A stretch of 64,000 bases of DNA from Hallerella succinigenes. GTDB lineage: Bacteria; Fibrobacterota; Fibrobacteria; Fibrobacterales; Fibrobacteraceae. A model generated the notes under the pieces. It ran no database searches and was not told the DNA's origin. It saw nothing but the letters and a program-made list of their open reading frames with translations. Location of the stretch: contig NZ_PGEX01000001.1 of assembly GCF_002797675.1 (NCBI RefSeq), positions 1,302,001-1,366,000 of the forward strand. Direction: 5' to 3'. The translations under genes and the position numbers were made by a program. This document shows positions 40,739 to 49,616 of this stretch, piece after piece. The first letter of the stretch is position 1; every line of letters begins with the position of its first letter.

Positions 40739-41632
40739 TTACTTCTTCTTTTTCCTTCCACACATCCAGCTGAGCACCAAATTCTGCCAAATCACATAGC
40801 ACGTCGGAGCGATTGCCGCCACCGGACCCGCATACAAGCTCGAAATCCAGATTACGAGAGTCGTATTCTTCTGTCCCATGCTCTGCGAACTTTCAATCGG
40901 GTGTTTCTTATCGCTGAACCATCCGACGGTGAACTGCACAATGCAAAGGATCAACGCAACGAGCGCAAGCATCGAAAGCTTTCCGCTGTTCCAGAGTTCC
41001 GCAAATCCCATTTCCCGAATGTCATAGCTCGCCTTGGCAAGAATCAAAAACACGGAAATCGTCCACACGAGCAGCGTGTACTTCTGAAAGCGAACCGCCT
41101 TGTCCGCAAGTTCCGGGTAAAAGGCTCGCAAGCCTAAAGCGATGGCGAGCGGAATCGAAATGATCGGCTGAATGGAATTAAAAATTTTCATGGCGACTTC
41201 GGCAAAGCTCGCATCGGCTCCCGTCAAATATCCATAAATCAACGGAATGCTAAAGCATGCAATGATATTTCCGCTCAAAAAAATCTTGAGCGCGAGCACC
41301 GGATTTCCACCGAGCACTTTTGCCATCGCAGGCGCCGCATTGGCAGGCGGGCACAGGCAAATAATCGCGCCGCCCAAAAGAACTTCACGCGGCAGCTGGA
41401 AAAACTCCACAACACCCCACAAAACGGCAAGCATCACAAGGCTCGCTAAGAACGCCTTGACTTCAATCTTAAAAGTATAGCCGTGTTGTTGAGGCGGCAC
41501 TTTTCCCACAAACGAGAGAAACATCATCAGTCCAATCATAAAGGGCAACGCGGGGGAAAGAACATGCGCCTGTGGCAGTAAAATGCCCAAAAGAATGGCC
41601 ACCGGCATCAAAATAGATCTCAATTTCGCCAT
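40739..41632 (-). CDS. Bile acid:sodium symporter (BASS)-like transporter
   Basis: A 297-aa inner-membrane protein with about nine to ten helices. IGLMMFLSFVGK and LGGAIICLCPPANAAPAMAKVLGGNPVLALKIF match the SBF/BASS core, with the second internal repeat near 160-290. BASS members carry organic anions with Na+; the ArsB/ACR3-like branch is also possible. The ATG at 41632 is used; an upstream frame to 41731 overlaps the ktrB promoter region and lacks a ribosome site. Its start and that of ktrB are 34 bases apart. Confidence 0.75.
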   Translation of the reverse strand: MAKLRSILMPVAILLGILLPQAHVLSPALPFMIGLMMFLSFVGKVPPQQHGYTFKIEVKAFLASLVMLAVLWGVVEFFQLPREVLLGGAIICLCPPANAAPAMAKVLGGNPVLALKIFLSGNIIACFSIPLIYGYLTGADASFAEVAMKIFNSIQPIISIPLAIALGLRAFYPELADKAVRFQKYTLLVWTISVFLILAKASYDIREMGFAELWNSGKLSMLALVALILCIVQFTVGWFSDKKHPIESSQSMGQKNTTLVIWISSLYAGPVAAIAPTCYVIWQNLVLSWMCGRKKKK

Positions 41633-41666
41633 GGTAGAGCCAAAGTTAGTAAATTGGAGGTCGAAG

Positions 41667-43058
41667 ATGTTACTCTCGCGATACAAGGACATTCCGGTCG
41701 ACAGACCCGTTTTTAAGAAGAAGAACTCCAACCCGATGCTCTTCCTCGTGAAAGGCTATTTGGCGGTCATCGCCCTCGGAACGATCCTTCTCAGTTGCCC
41801 TTTTTCCCTCCAAAAGGATCTTTCGATTCTAGACGCCTTTTTCACGGCGACTTCCGCCGTCTGCGTCACGGGCCTTTCCGTCATCGACATCGGAACGACC
41901 TTTACCCATGCGGGCCTCTGGATTCTTGCCGCTCTCATCCAAATCGGCGGTCTCGGCATCATGACTTTTTCTACGGCAATCCTGCTCCTTTCCGGAATGA
42001 AACCGGGATTTAACCAGCAGGCTCTCTTTAAATCGGGCTTTACCACCGAAGGTAGCATTGAACCGAAAAAAATTCTCTCCGCCGTCCTCCCATTTACGGT
42101 TGTCCTGGAAGGGCTCGGCATGACGGCGCTCTTTACGCAGTTCGACCATTTGCCCTTGAACGAGCGCATTCTTTATTCCGTCTTTCACGCGATCAGCGCC
42201 TTCTGCAATGCGGGATTTTCCCCGCTTCCGAACTCGCTCGTGAGTTACCAGTTCAATCCGGTCGTTTGCCTCGTGGTCATTCTTCTTGTGCTCGCAGGCG
42301 GCATCGGATTTCTCTCCATGTCCGAAATCAAAAACCTTTTCGACTTTAAAACGCGGACCATCCAAAAGATATCACTCCACACCAAAATCGCCCTCAGCGC
42401 AACCCTTATCATTTCCTTGATTGAAATGTTCAGCGTTCTCCTCATCGAATGGAACGGAGCCTTTGACGGGCAAAGCTGGGCAGAAAAGCTGCTTTCGGGC
42501 GCATTTGTCGCCCTGTCTTCCCGCACCGCAGGATTCAACACGATCGATCCTTTGAGCCTTCGCGAAACAAGTACGATCATCATCATCATTGCAATGTTCA
42601 TCGGGGCAAGCCCCGGTAGCTGCGGCGGAGGCTTAAAAACGACGACCGCTGCGGTCATCACCCTTCTCGGCATCAACCGTCTTTTGGGACGCGATAAGAC
42701 CCAGGCGATGGGCAGAACCATCCCGGAAGAAACGGTGGACAAGGCCCTGCGAATCTTTATCGTTTACGCGGTCCTCGCACTTGTCGGGACGCTCACGCTT
42801 CTCTTTACGGAATACCCGGCCGGAGCGATCGGAAGTACCCATTCACACTTTGTATTCGTTTTCTTTGAAGTCGCGAGCGCCCTTTCAACCTGCGGACTTT
42901 CCCTTGGTCTCACCCCGGAGCTTACCGCTTCCGGCAGAATCTTTATTTGTATCTTTATGTTCGTAGGCCGTATGGGCGCCCTCTTCCTCATCTCCGCCGT
43001 GGTGAAGAAAAAGGATGCGGGAACCTGGTACGCAGAAGAAGACATCATGGTGGGTTAA
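41667..43058 (+). CDS. ktrB: Trk/Ktr-type potassium transporter membrane subunit
   Basis: A 463-aa K+ channel-like transporter with four membrane-pore-membrane repeats. Each selectivity filter Gly lies in TSAVCVTGLS, ISAFCNAGFS, LSSRTAGFNT and ASALSTCGLS. GASPGSCGGGLKTTT is the characteristic repeat-3 helix. The start ATG at 41667 has GGAGG six bases upstream. It pairs with the KtrA-type gene 3 bases downstream. The symbol could equally be trkG or trkH. Confidence 0.9.
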   Translation: MLLSRYKDIPVDRPVFKKKNSNPMLFLVKGYLAVIALGTILLSCPFSLQKDLSILDAFFTATSAVCVTGLSVIDIGTTFTHAGLWILAALIQIGGLGIMTFSTAILLLSGMKPGFNQQALFKSGFTTEGSIEPKKILSAVLPFTVVLEGLGMTALFTQFDHLPLNERILYSVFHAISAFCNAGFSPLPNSLVSYQFNPVVCLVVILLVLAGGIGFLSMSEIKNLFDFKTRTIQKISLHTKIALSATLIISLIEMFSVLLIEWNGAFDGQSWAEKLLSGAFVALSSRTAGFNTIDPLSLRETSTIIIIIAMFIGASPGSCGGGLKTTTAAVITLLGINRLLGRDKTQAMGRTIPEETVDKALRIFIVYAVLALVGTLTLLFTEYPAGAIGSTHSHFVFVFFEVASALSTCGLSLGLTPELTASGRIFICIFMFVGRMGALFLISAVVKKKDAGTWYAEEDIMVG

Positions 43059-43061
43059 AAA

Positions 43062-43715
43062 ATGGCAAAGAAGCAGTTCATCATCATCGGACTTGGCAAC
43101 ACGGGAATCTTTCTCGCCAACCATCTGACGAGCCTCGGCAGTGAAGTGCTCGCTGTAGACAACACGCCGGACAAAGTGCAGGACATCACCCCGAACGTCG
43201 CCCATGCAGTTGTCGCCGACACAACCCGCAAGCAGCAACTCGCAGCGCTTCCGGTGACGAAGGTCGACGCGGTCATCTGCTGCATCGGCGCAGACCTCGA
43301 AGCTTCGCTCCTCACCATTTTGAACTTGAAAGAACTCGGCGTCAAGCATATCATCGCCAAGAGTTCCAGTTCCCAGCATACGTCGATCCTCGAACGTTTT
43401 GGCGTCTCGGACATTTTCCAGCCGGAACGCGACATGGCGATTTCCATTGCGGAACGCCTGACTCACCCGAACATGCTCGACCGCTTACCATTCCTCGACG
43501 GCTTCTCGATCATCGAGGTCCTTTGTCCGAGCAAGTTCATCGGCAAGACTTTGAAGGAACTTTCCTTGACGTCCAAATACGGCATCCAGATTATCGCAAT
43601 TCGCGATCCGCTACAGCCACAGGCTTTGATCGGAAACCTCGCCGATTACCCACTCAAGGAAAACGATATTCTGTTTATTCTCGGACCGAACGACATACTC
43701 GAAGACTTCGGATAA
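43062..43715 (+). CDS. ktrA: Potassium channel regulatory RCK subunit KtrA/TrkA type
   Basis: A 217-aa RCK-domain protein. The nucleotide-binding IIIGLGNTGIFLANHL (GxGxxG) and AVDNTPDKVQ give the ATP/NAD-binding pocket. An RCK_C lobe follows (IEVLCPSKFIGKTLKELSL). It is a single-RCK form, so it is closer to KtrA than double-domain TrkA. It gates the preceding KtrB. Confidence 0.9.
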   Translation: MAKKQFIIIGLGNTGIFLANHLTSLGSEVLAVDNTPDKVQDITPNVAHAVVADTTRKQQLAALPVTKVDAVICCIGADLEASLLTILNLKELGVKHIIAKSSSSQHTSILERFGVSDIFQPERDMAISIAERLTHPNMLDRLPFLDGFSIIEVLCPSKFIGKTLKELSLTSKYGIQIIAIRDPLQPQALIGNLADYPLKENDILFILGPNDILEDFG

Positions 43716-43721
43716 TTTCGT

Positions 43722-44179
43722 CTAGACTTCGTTCATCACCTTCTTGATTTCATCCTGGCATTTCACAAACGCTTCGACAATTTCCGGGTCGAAGTGGGTT
43801 CCACTTTCTTCCTGGATAATCGCCACAGCCTTTTCGAACGCAACGCTCGAAATGAACAAAAGCCAAGTCACCTGAGCCTCTAAAGAATGGAAATCGACTT
43901 ATCCGAAATTTCCGCACAGAAATCGGCAAAGATCTGCGCCAGCAGAACTGGGAATCCCTTGCTGTGCTAGGATTCCGCAATCGGTGTCACCACGTTCTGC
44001 GCAATCTGAAAATCGAACAGGAAGCCCGAAAGGAAGGCGCACGGAATGCCCAGAAGCATTAAAAAGAAGAGCCGCTTCGGCAGACGGATGAGTGAGAAAT
44101 CCGACGATTGCACCCGGGCAGAAATCCACCCAGGACCGTTGCGTAGATTGTTATATGTTTTTTTTCGAGCATTTTTCAT
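43722..44179 (-). pseudogene. Decayed membrane HD-GYP phosphodiesterase gene
   Basis: The C-terminal end of an HD-GYP domain is readable (AVAIIQEESGTHFDPEIVEA and then FVKCQDEIKKVMNEV, stop at 43722). The other end, from 44179, reads MKNARKKTYNN and an LFFLMLLGIPCAFLSGFLF membrane helix before a stop. Between them are stops and frame changes, so most of the gene (the HD and GYP core) is lost. It probably was a membrane-bound c-di-GMP phosphodiesterase. Confidence 0.6.
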
Positions 44180-44210
44180 CAAAATCCGTGTTTTTGTATA
44201 GTTTAAGAAT

Positions 44211-45986
44211 ATGCAAGAATCGCTTAGACTCAAATCCATTACCATCCGGAATCTTCGCTCTATTCGAGAGGAGACGTTTCCGCTAAGCGATTTTACAGCC
44301 TTGATCGGTTACAACAATGCGGGAAAAACGACCATTTTGATGGGAATCCGCTGGCTTTTGTACCGTTCTTCGCTGGACAATTCCTATTTCGATAATCCCG
44401 ATTTGCCGGTAGAAGCGGAAGGACTTTTTGCAGGTATCACCGATTCTATTTTGAGCAAGCTCGAAGTCTCCCAGCAAGAAGTCATCAAGCCTTTCCTCAA
44501 AAATGGAAAGCTGCGCGTGCAACGTTCCCAGCGTGTGCCGGGAGAAAACGCGTCAGATGTAGAATTCTGGGTTTTGGACTGGAACGGAGACAACGGTCAC
44601 GGAGAATGGATCAAGGCGCCTTACGGATTTGAAGACATCTTCAACGTGTTTTTTCCGCACCCGATCCAGATTTGGGATTTTGAAGGGGACAAGGCCTTCA
44701 CCAAACTTTTGAACGAAATCTTTAAGCCGTTGCAGCGCAGACTCGGTAAGGATTTCAACGAGCTGATCCAGCGCTTCGCTTCCCTGCTCGATGCGCATAG
44801 CGATTCCCGTGCGCAGGAATTTGAACTTTTTGAACGCGGATTGAATCAAAAGCTCCGTCCGCTGTTCCCCTCGGTGAACGTGCGGATCGACATTCCAACG
44901 CCGAGCCTTGCATCGTTTCTTTCGACTGCAAAGCTGAACGTCTATGACGAAGACGACGGCTTTGAACGCGACATCCATTCGATGGGCGCAGGTTCCAAGC
45001 GCGCCATTCAGATGGCGCTTGTGCGTTACCTCGACGAAGTCAAACGGCATCATCACAATCATTATTTGAGTCGGACGCTTTTGCTCATCGATTCCCCGGA
45101 ACTCTTTTTGCATCCGCAAGCCGTGGAACTTGTGCGCGTCGCCCTCAAGAACCTTTCTCGCGAAGGCTACCAGGTAATTTTTGCGACGCATTCCGCGCAA
45201 ATGGTCACCAGTGAAGATGTGAGCACCTCCCTTCTCATTCGAAAGAACAAGGAACGTGGCACGTTCATGCGCCGCCGAATGGAAGACGCGGTTCACGCGG
45301 TGATTACCGATGCACAGGCGCAGCTGCAAATGCTCTTCTCGCTTTCGAATTCAAACGAACTTCTGTTCGCCGACTATGTGCTTTTGACCGAAGGTAAAAC
45401 GGAATGGCGTGTGCTTCCGACGCTCTTTGAAAAGATGTCCGGAATGTCCTTTGCGCTCATCCGCTGTGCGCTCGTCCACCAGGGCGGCGTGAGCAATACG
45501 CGCAAAAGTATGCAGGTCTTAACCGCCATGGATTTGCCCGTGCGCGCAATCGTCGATTTGGATTATGCCTTCAACAATGCGCAGCAAGACGGCTTCTTAG
45601 AAAAGGACGATCCCGATATCGAATTCTGCAAGGATCTTTTCCGTGAGCTTTCGCTGCAGGAACACATTCGCCTGGTGCACGGAATTCCGGTCAGCAAAAA
45701 GAGCCGTATCTCGGCAAGCGAAGCCTATGCGATGATGGCCGCCATGCCCGAAGCGCGCAAACCTTTGCAAAACATCCACGACAAACTTTCCAAGGTCGGC
45801 ATCTGGGTCTGGACACGTGGAGCGATCGAACAGCATTTAGGTCTAGAAGGCAAAAACGAACGCGCCTGGCACCACTTTATTGAACGCGTCCACAACGAAG
45901 ATCCGCACCGTTTCTTGCCGGATTACGAAGACATTCACCGTCTTTGCGCTTGGATCATCGAAGGCTCTCACGAGTCGGACGTCTAA
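44211..45986 (+). CDS. OLD-type ATP-dependent nuclease (AAA ATPase with TOPRIM domain)
   Basis: A 591-aa protein. SITIRNLRSIREETFPLSDFT followed by GYNNAGKTT (Walker A, about residues 33-41) is the RecF/OLD N-lobe; MGAGSKRAIQMAL is the ABC signature and LLIDSPELFLHP the Walker B. After residue 385 a TOPRIM block begins (LLTEGKTEWRVL with Glu near 394, and IVDLDYAF near 447). This is the layout of single-gene OLD nucleases, some of which defend against phage. No GajB-type helicase is adjacent. Defence is a possibility, not shown. Confidence 0.82.
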   Translation: MQESLRLKSITIRNLRSIREETFPLSDFTALIGYNNAGKTTILMGIRWLLYRSSLDNSYFDNPDLPVEAEGLFAGITDSILSKLEVSQQEVIKPFLKNGKLRVQRSQRVPGENASDVEFWVLDWNGDNGHGEWIKAPYGFEDIFNVFFPHPIQIWDFEGDKAFTKLLNEIFKPLQRRLGKDFNELIQRFASLLDAHSDSRAQEFELFERGLNQKLRPLFPSVNVRIDIPTPSLASFLSTAKLNVYDEDDGFERDIHSMGAGSKRAIQMALVRYLDEVKRHHHNHYLSRTLLLIDSPELFLHPQAVELVRVALKNLSREGYQVIFATHSAQMVTSEDVSTSLLIRKNKERGTFMRRRMEDAVHAVITDAQAQLQMLFSLSNSNELLFADYVLLTEGKTEWRVLPTLFEKMSGMSFALIRCALVHQGGVSNTRKSMQVLTAMDLPVRAIVDLDYAFNNAQQDGFLEKDDPDIEFCKDLFRELSLQEHIRLVHGIPVSKKSRISASEAYAMMAAMPEARKPLQNIHDKLSKVGIWVWTRGAIEQHLGLEGKNERAWHHFIERVHNEDPHRFLPDYEDIHRLCAWIIEGSHESDV

Positions 45987-46008
45987 AGCATTTTTCATTT
46001 TCAAATAC

Positions 46009-46038
46009 AAAAAAGCGACGGTCATCCGTCGCTTTTTT
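46009..46038. terminator. Bidirectional intrinsic terminator between OLD gene and dnaN
   Basis: AAAAAAGCGACGG pairs with CCGTCGCTTTTTT over a TCAT loop, with T and A runs on both sides. Confidence 0.85.
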
Positions 46039-46054
46039 GTTTTGCAATAATCGT

Positions 46055-47176
46055 TTAATCTTCGACCAAACGAAGCGGCATGAGCAAGAACATGCAGTCC
46101 ATGTCGGAACCGACCGGTTCTATCACGCAAGCGGCCACAGGACCGTTCATCTTGAGGATCACGTCATCGCTTTGACAAAGCTTCAAGACATCCAACATGT
46201 AAAGTCCGTTGAAACCGATGCTGAACACGTCTTCGCCTTCGTGAATCACCGAAAGAGCTTCCGTCGAATCGCCACCCACGTTCGGGTCGTTTGCGGAAAG
46301 TTCCATCTGGTTGCCGTCGAGCTGCAAGCGGATCATGCGCGTGCGAGCGTTAGCCATGGAAATCACCGTCGTGATCTTGTTGAAGAGATCTGCGCGATTC
46401 ACCTGGACCGTGCGCTGGAAATTCGTAGGGATCACCGCTTCGTACTTCGGATACGGGCCTTCGATCAGCTTGGAAATGATCTGCACGCCTTCGCTTGCAA
46501 AGAGAACGTAGGTATCGGAAATGCGAACTTCGATTGTCGATTCACCCGAAACGCTCTTGAGCGCGTACTGGATTGCCTTCGGCGGAACGATGACTCCCTT
46601 TCCCAAGGTACAGTTTTCAATGTCCACGTAAGCCTTGCCCAGACGGTGACCATCGGTCGCCACCATAATGAGCTTGCCTTCCTTCGTTTCCATATAAGCA
46701 CCGTTCAGGCTCATACGGGTCAGGTCGTTCGAAACCGCAAAAAGCGTTTTGCCGGCGAGGAAGTCAAGTTCGCTCTTGCCGAGCTGGAACACGCAGCCGT
46801 CTGCCACATCCGGAAGCGGCGGGAAGTCGCTCACGTCAAAGCCCGTAATGGAAGCCTTGCCGCGTTCGCTCCAACGCACTGTCACGAGGTAATCGACGAC
46901 TTCAATAGAAATGTTCACGATCTTCGGATCGATCAAGCTCTTGACCAAGTCCAAAAGCTTGCGAGCGTTGACCACTACGGCACCGTCGGATTCACCCTGG
47001 ACATCGAGCATCACCCTAATCCCCAAGTCGAGGTCAGTCGCGCTGATTTCTAAGGAATTGCCTTCCAAGCGGATGGCAAAGTTGTTCAAAACCTGAATGG
47101 TAGCCTTGTTCGGCACTGCCCCGATGACCATGTTCAAGGCACTGAGGAATTTCGCTTTTTCAATTTGAAATCTCAT
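46055..47176 (-). CDS. dnaN: DNA polymerase III beta sliding clamp
   Basis: A 373-aa clamp with three repeated domains. Visible blocks are RFQIEKAKFLSALN at the start, VNARKLLDLVKSL, IMVATDGHRLG, and the C-terminal CMFLLMPLRL, which is the family ending (usually YVVMPMRL). It forms the ring that holds polymerase on DNA. It is not beside dnaA or recF here. It follows a 47-aa membrane-protein gene by 11 bases. Confidence 0.95.
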   Translation of the reverse strand: MRFQIEKAKFLSALNMVIGAVPNKATIQVLNNFAIRLEGNSLEISATDLDLGIRVMLDVQGESDGAVVVNARKLLDLVKSLIDPKIVNISIEVVDYLVTVRWSERGKASITGFDVSDFPPLPDVADGCVFQLGKSELDFLAGKTLFAVSNDLTRMSLNGAYMETKEGKLIMVATDGHRLGKAYVDIENCTLGKGVIVPPKAIQYALKSVSGESTIEVRISDTYVLFASEGVQIISKLIEGPYPKYEAVIPTNFQRTVQVNRADLFNKITTVISMANARTRMIRLQLDGNQMELSANDPNVGGDSTEALSVIHEGEDVFSIGFNGLYMLDVLKLCQSDDVILKMNGPVAACVIEPVGSDMDCMFLLMPLRLVED

Positions 47177-47187
47177 AGCGCCTTACC

Positions 47188-47331
47188 TTAGTTTCTAGCC
47201 ATGACAAAAGCAATCCATGCGGCAACGGCGATCACAGCGAGAATCGTCACGCCGACAGAACTCATCTTGTTCTTCTTAGGCGTGAAATTCTTTGCATCCT
47301 GCATCGCTTTTCTACGGTCTCTACGGCTCAT
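47188..47331 (-). CDS. Small single-pass membrane protein upstream of dnaN
   Basis: A 47-aa frame: a basic N-terminus (MSRRDRRKAMQDAKNF) followed by one membrane helix (VGVTILAVIAVAAWIAFVMA). GGAG eight bases before the ATG and an 11-base gap to dnaN support co-expression. I know no named family for it. Confidence 0.6.
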   Translation of the reverse strand: MSRRDRRKAMQDAKNFTPKKNKMSSVGVTILAVIAVAAWIAFVMARN

Positions 47332-47406
47332 AAAAAATCTCCATTGTTTTTTACGAGTAAAAACTATTATTTTATGTTCGAAAGGATTTGCAAGGAATTG
47401 AAATTT

Positions 47407-47676
47407 ATGGCAGAAAACACGTTAAATAAGATCAAAAATGGTGCATTGAGTTGCGCATGCTCCGTGCTGAACAAGATCAACATCGCCACGGAAGAATCCC
47501 GTTTGAAGGCAAAATACGAGTCCCTAGGCCGTCGCCTTCTGCCGGCACTTGAAAAAGACGCCTTGGACGAACTCAAAAACGACCCAGAAGTCGTCGAACT
47601 CGTCGGAAACATTTCTGAAATCCGCGCCCGTATCCGCGACATGAAGAAGCGGGAACAGAAAGGCTTTCAAGCTTAA
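47407..47676 (+). CDS. Small helical protein, unknown
   Basis: An 89-aa soluble protein with strongly helical, charged sequence (MAENTLNKIKNGALSCACSV start, then KAKYESLGRRLLPALEKDAL and RARIRDMKKREQ). The chosen ATG has AAGGA upstream; an in-frame ATG at 47374 has none. It precedes an M23 peptidase gene by 9 bases. Confidence 0.6.
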   Translation: MAENTLNKIKNGALSCACSVLNKINIATEESRLKAKYESLGRRLLPALEKDALDELKNDPEVVELVGNISEIRARIRDMKKREQKGFQA

Positions 47677-47685
47677 GGTTCCACG

Positions 47686-48516
47686 TTGAAAAAACTGAAT
47701 CTTCAGCTCTTTTACGAAAAAACCGGAAAATCAAAATCTTCCCAGGTTTCTTTGTGGAAGCCAATCCTTTGGACCATCGGCGCAGTCATCGCGATTTGCG
47801 GGTTTATCTTCTTTTCGCCTCTCGAAATTTACAACAAATTAAGCGACGGCACATTGCTGGATCTACGGGCGCAAAACCGCGAAATCAAGCAGAACGTGAA
47901 AGCCCTCAAAGCGGACAACGACAGCGCAGAACTTTACTTGAACCGAACCAAGGCGCACCAGGATAGCATTTACAAGATCGGCGGCATCAAAAACGTCGTC
48001 CCTTCGGAAAGCGCGGACTCGATTCACAAGGCAGAACGCACCGAAGCTCTCTTTGAAACATACACGACCTATTCCATCTTCCGCGATTCGCTTCTTGCAA
48101 ATCCGAAACTTGCCGAAGCCGTCCCCGTTCTGCATCCGATTAAAAAACATTCCGTGATTACGAATCACTTTGGCATGATCCAGGATCATTTTACAGACCA
48201 GCAGCTTCCTCACCGCGGCGTGGACTTTTTTGCCGAGGAAGGGGATACGGTCATCGCCACCGGAGCGGGAAAAGTCATCGAAGCTCGCACGCACCAAGGC
48301 TTTGGGCAAACGGTCAAGATTCAGCACTCCGATCACATTCGCACTTTCTATGCGCATCTTGAAAAGGCTTTAGTCAAGAAAGGGCAAACGGTCAAGCGTG
48401 GCGATCCAATCGCTCTCGCAGGACGTTCCGGACGTACCGCAGGCACCGTTTTGCATTATGAAATTCGTATCGATGGGGAATCGGTCAATCCGGAAGATTA
48501 CTTCATCATTCCCTGA
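47686..48516 (+). CDS. M23-family peptidoglycan endopeptidase, membrane-anchored
   Basis: A 276-aa protein with a TTG start (AAGG seven bases upstream). One membrane helix (about 26-44), a coiled-coil linker (about 60-130) and the LytM domain with HRGVDFFAEEGDTVIATGAG (first zinc His and Asp), TFYAHLEKAL and LHYEIRIDG. The full zinc set (HxxxD, HxH) is present apart from the spacing of the last pair, so it could cut cross-links or act as an activator. It follows the small helical protein gene. Confidence 0.85.
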   Translation: MKKLNLQLFYEKTGKSKSSQVSLWKPILWTIGAVIAICGFIFFSPLEIYNKLSDGTLLDLRAQNREIKQNVKALKADNDSAELYLNRTKAHQDSIYKIGGIKNVVPSESADSIHKAERTEALFETYTTYSIFRDSLLANPKLAEAVPVLHPIKKHSVITNHFGMIQDHFTDQQLPHRGVDFFAEEGDTVIATGAGKVIEARTHQGFGQTVKIQHSDHIRTFYAHLEKALVKKGQTVKRGDPIALAGRSGRTAGTVLHYEIRIDGESVNPEDYFIIP

Positions 48517-48522
48517 GGTTTT

Positions 48523-49485
48523 ATGGACAACTCAAGACCTTTTGAACAAAACATCATTGCCATGGTCTGGGATTTTGACAAGACGCTCATTTCGGGCTAC
48601 ATGCAAGATCCTCTTTTTAAGCGCTACGCGATCGACGCCAAACAGTTTTGGAAAGAGGTCAACGCCCTTCCCGCCTACTATGCAAAGTTCGGCATTCAAA
48701 TCAACCGGGACACCTCTTATCTGAATCACATTCTGACCTATGTGAAGGCCGGAAAACTAAAGGGACTTTCGAACAAGATCTTACGCGAATGCGGAAAGGA
48801 ACTCGGATTTTACCCGGGCCTTCCAGAATTTTTCCCGAAAGTTAAAAAGCTCATCGAAGAAAATCCCGTGTACCAGAATGCGGGCATTCGCTTAGAGCAT
48901 TACGTGGTGAGCACCGGTTTTGCAGAAACGATCCGCGGCAGCATCATTGCCCCGTATCTCGACGGAATCTTTGGTTGTGAATTCATCGAAGCGCCTGCTC
49001 AGCCCGGCTATTTAGACAATAGCTTTGACCCGCAAGAAGGTGAAATTTCACAGGTGGCAATCGCCCTCGACAACACTTCGAAAACGCGTTACCTGTTTGA
49101 AATCAACAAAGGTTCAAATAAGTTCCCCGACACGATCGATGTGAATTCGCAGATCGACAAGAACAATCGTCGCATTCCATTCGAAAACATGATCTACATT
49201 GCAGACGGTCCTTCCGACGTTCCCGCGTTCAGCATTTTGAATCAGCACGGCGGCGCAACCTATGCGATTTACCCCGCAAAAGACCGCATCGCCATGCGAC
49301 AGGTCGATTCCCTGCGCCGCGACCATCGCATTCAGATGTACGGCGAAGCGGACTACCGCGAAGATTCCATGACGTGGATGTGGCTTTCGGAGCAGGTTTC
49401 TCATATAGCGGACAACCTTGTGCAAAAGCAGCGGGAAATCATCCGCCAAAGCGCCTCAAGACCGCCGGAGCACCTGAATTCCTAG
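48523..49485 (+). CDS. HAD-superfamily phosphatase-like protein
   Basis: A 320-aa soluble protein. The first HAD motif is VWDFDKTLISGYM (nucleophile Asp near 17, DxDxT), motif II is in HYVVSTGFAE, and motif III/IV is in ENMIYIADGPSDVPAF (Asp pair). A large helical cap lies between motifs I and II, as in phosphoserine phosphatase-like members. The substrate is unknown. Confidence 0.8.
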   Translation: MDNSRPFEQNIIAMVWDFDKTLISGYMQDPLFKRYAIDAKQFWKEVNALPAYYAKFGIQINRDTSYLNHILTYVKAGKLKGLSNKILRECGKELGFYPGLPEFFPKVKKLIEENPVYQNAGIRLEHYVVSTGFAETIRGSIIAPYLDGIFGCEFIEAPAQPGYLDNSFDPQEGEISQVAIALDNTSKTRYLFEINKGSNKFPDTIDVNSQIDKNNRRIPFENMIYIADGPSDVPAFSILNQHGGATYAIYPAKDRIAMRQVDSLRRDHRIQMYGEADYREDSMTWMWLSEQVSHIADNLVQKQREIIRQSASRPPEHLNS

Positions 49486-49490
49486 TCATT

Positions 49491-49522
49491 TTCCACGGTT
49501 TTAAAATCGCTGAACCGTGGAA
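49491..49522 (+). terminator. Possible terminator after the HAD gene
   Basis: TTCCACGGTT pairs with AACCGTGGAA across a 12-base loop; the following T run is weak. Confidence 0.45.
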
Positions 49523-49556
49523 TTCTTATATTGCTACTACCCAAAATTTTAGAGGT

Positions 49557-49577
49557 TCCCGTTCCTTTTGAACGGGA
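49557..49577 (+). promoter_or_regulatory. Hairpin in the RNase G/E leader
   Basis: TCCCGTTC pairs with GAACGGGA, 40 bases before the start. RNase E in E. coli is autoregulated through its leader; this hairpin could serve a similar role. Confidence 0.35.
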
Positions 49578-49616
49578 CTGATAGATTTTATTGTTTTTGT
49601 CCATTTAGGAGTTTTA

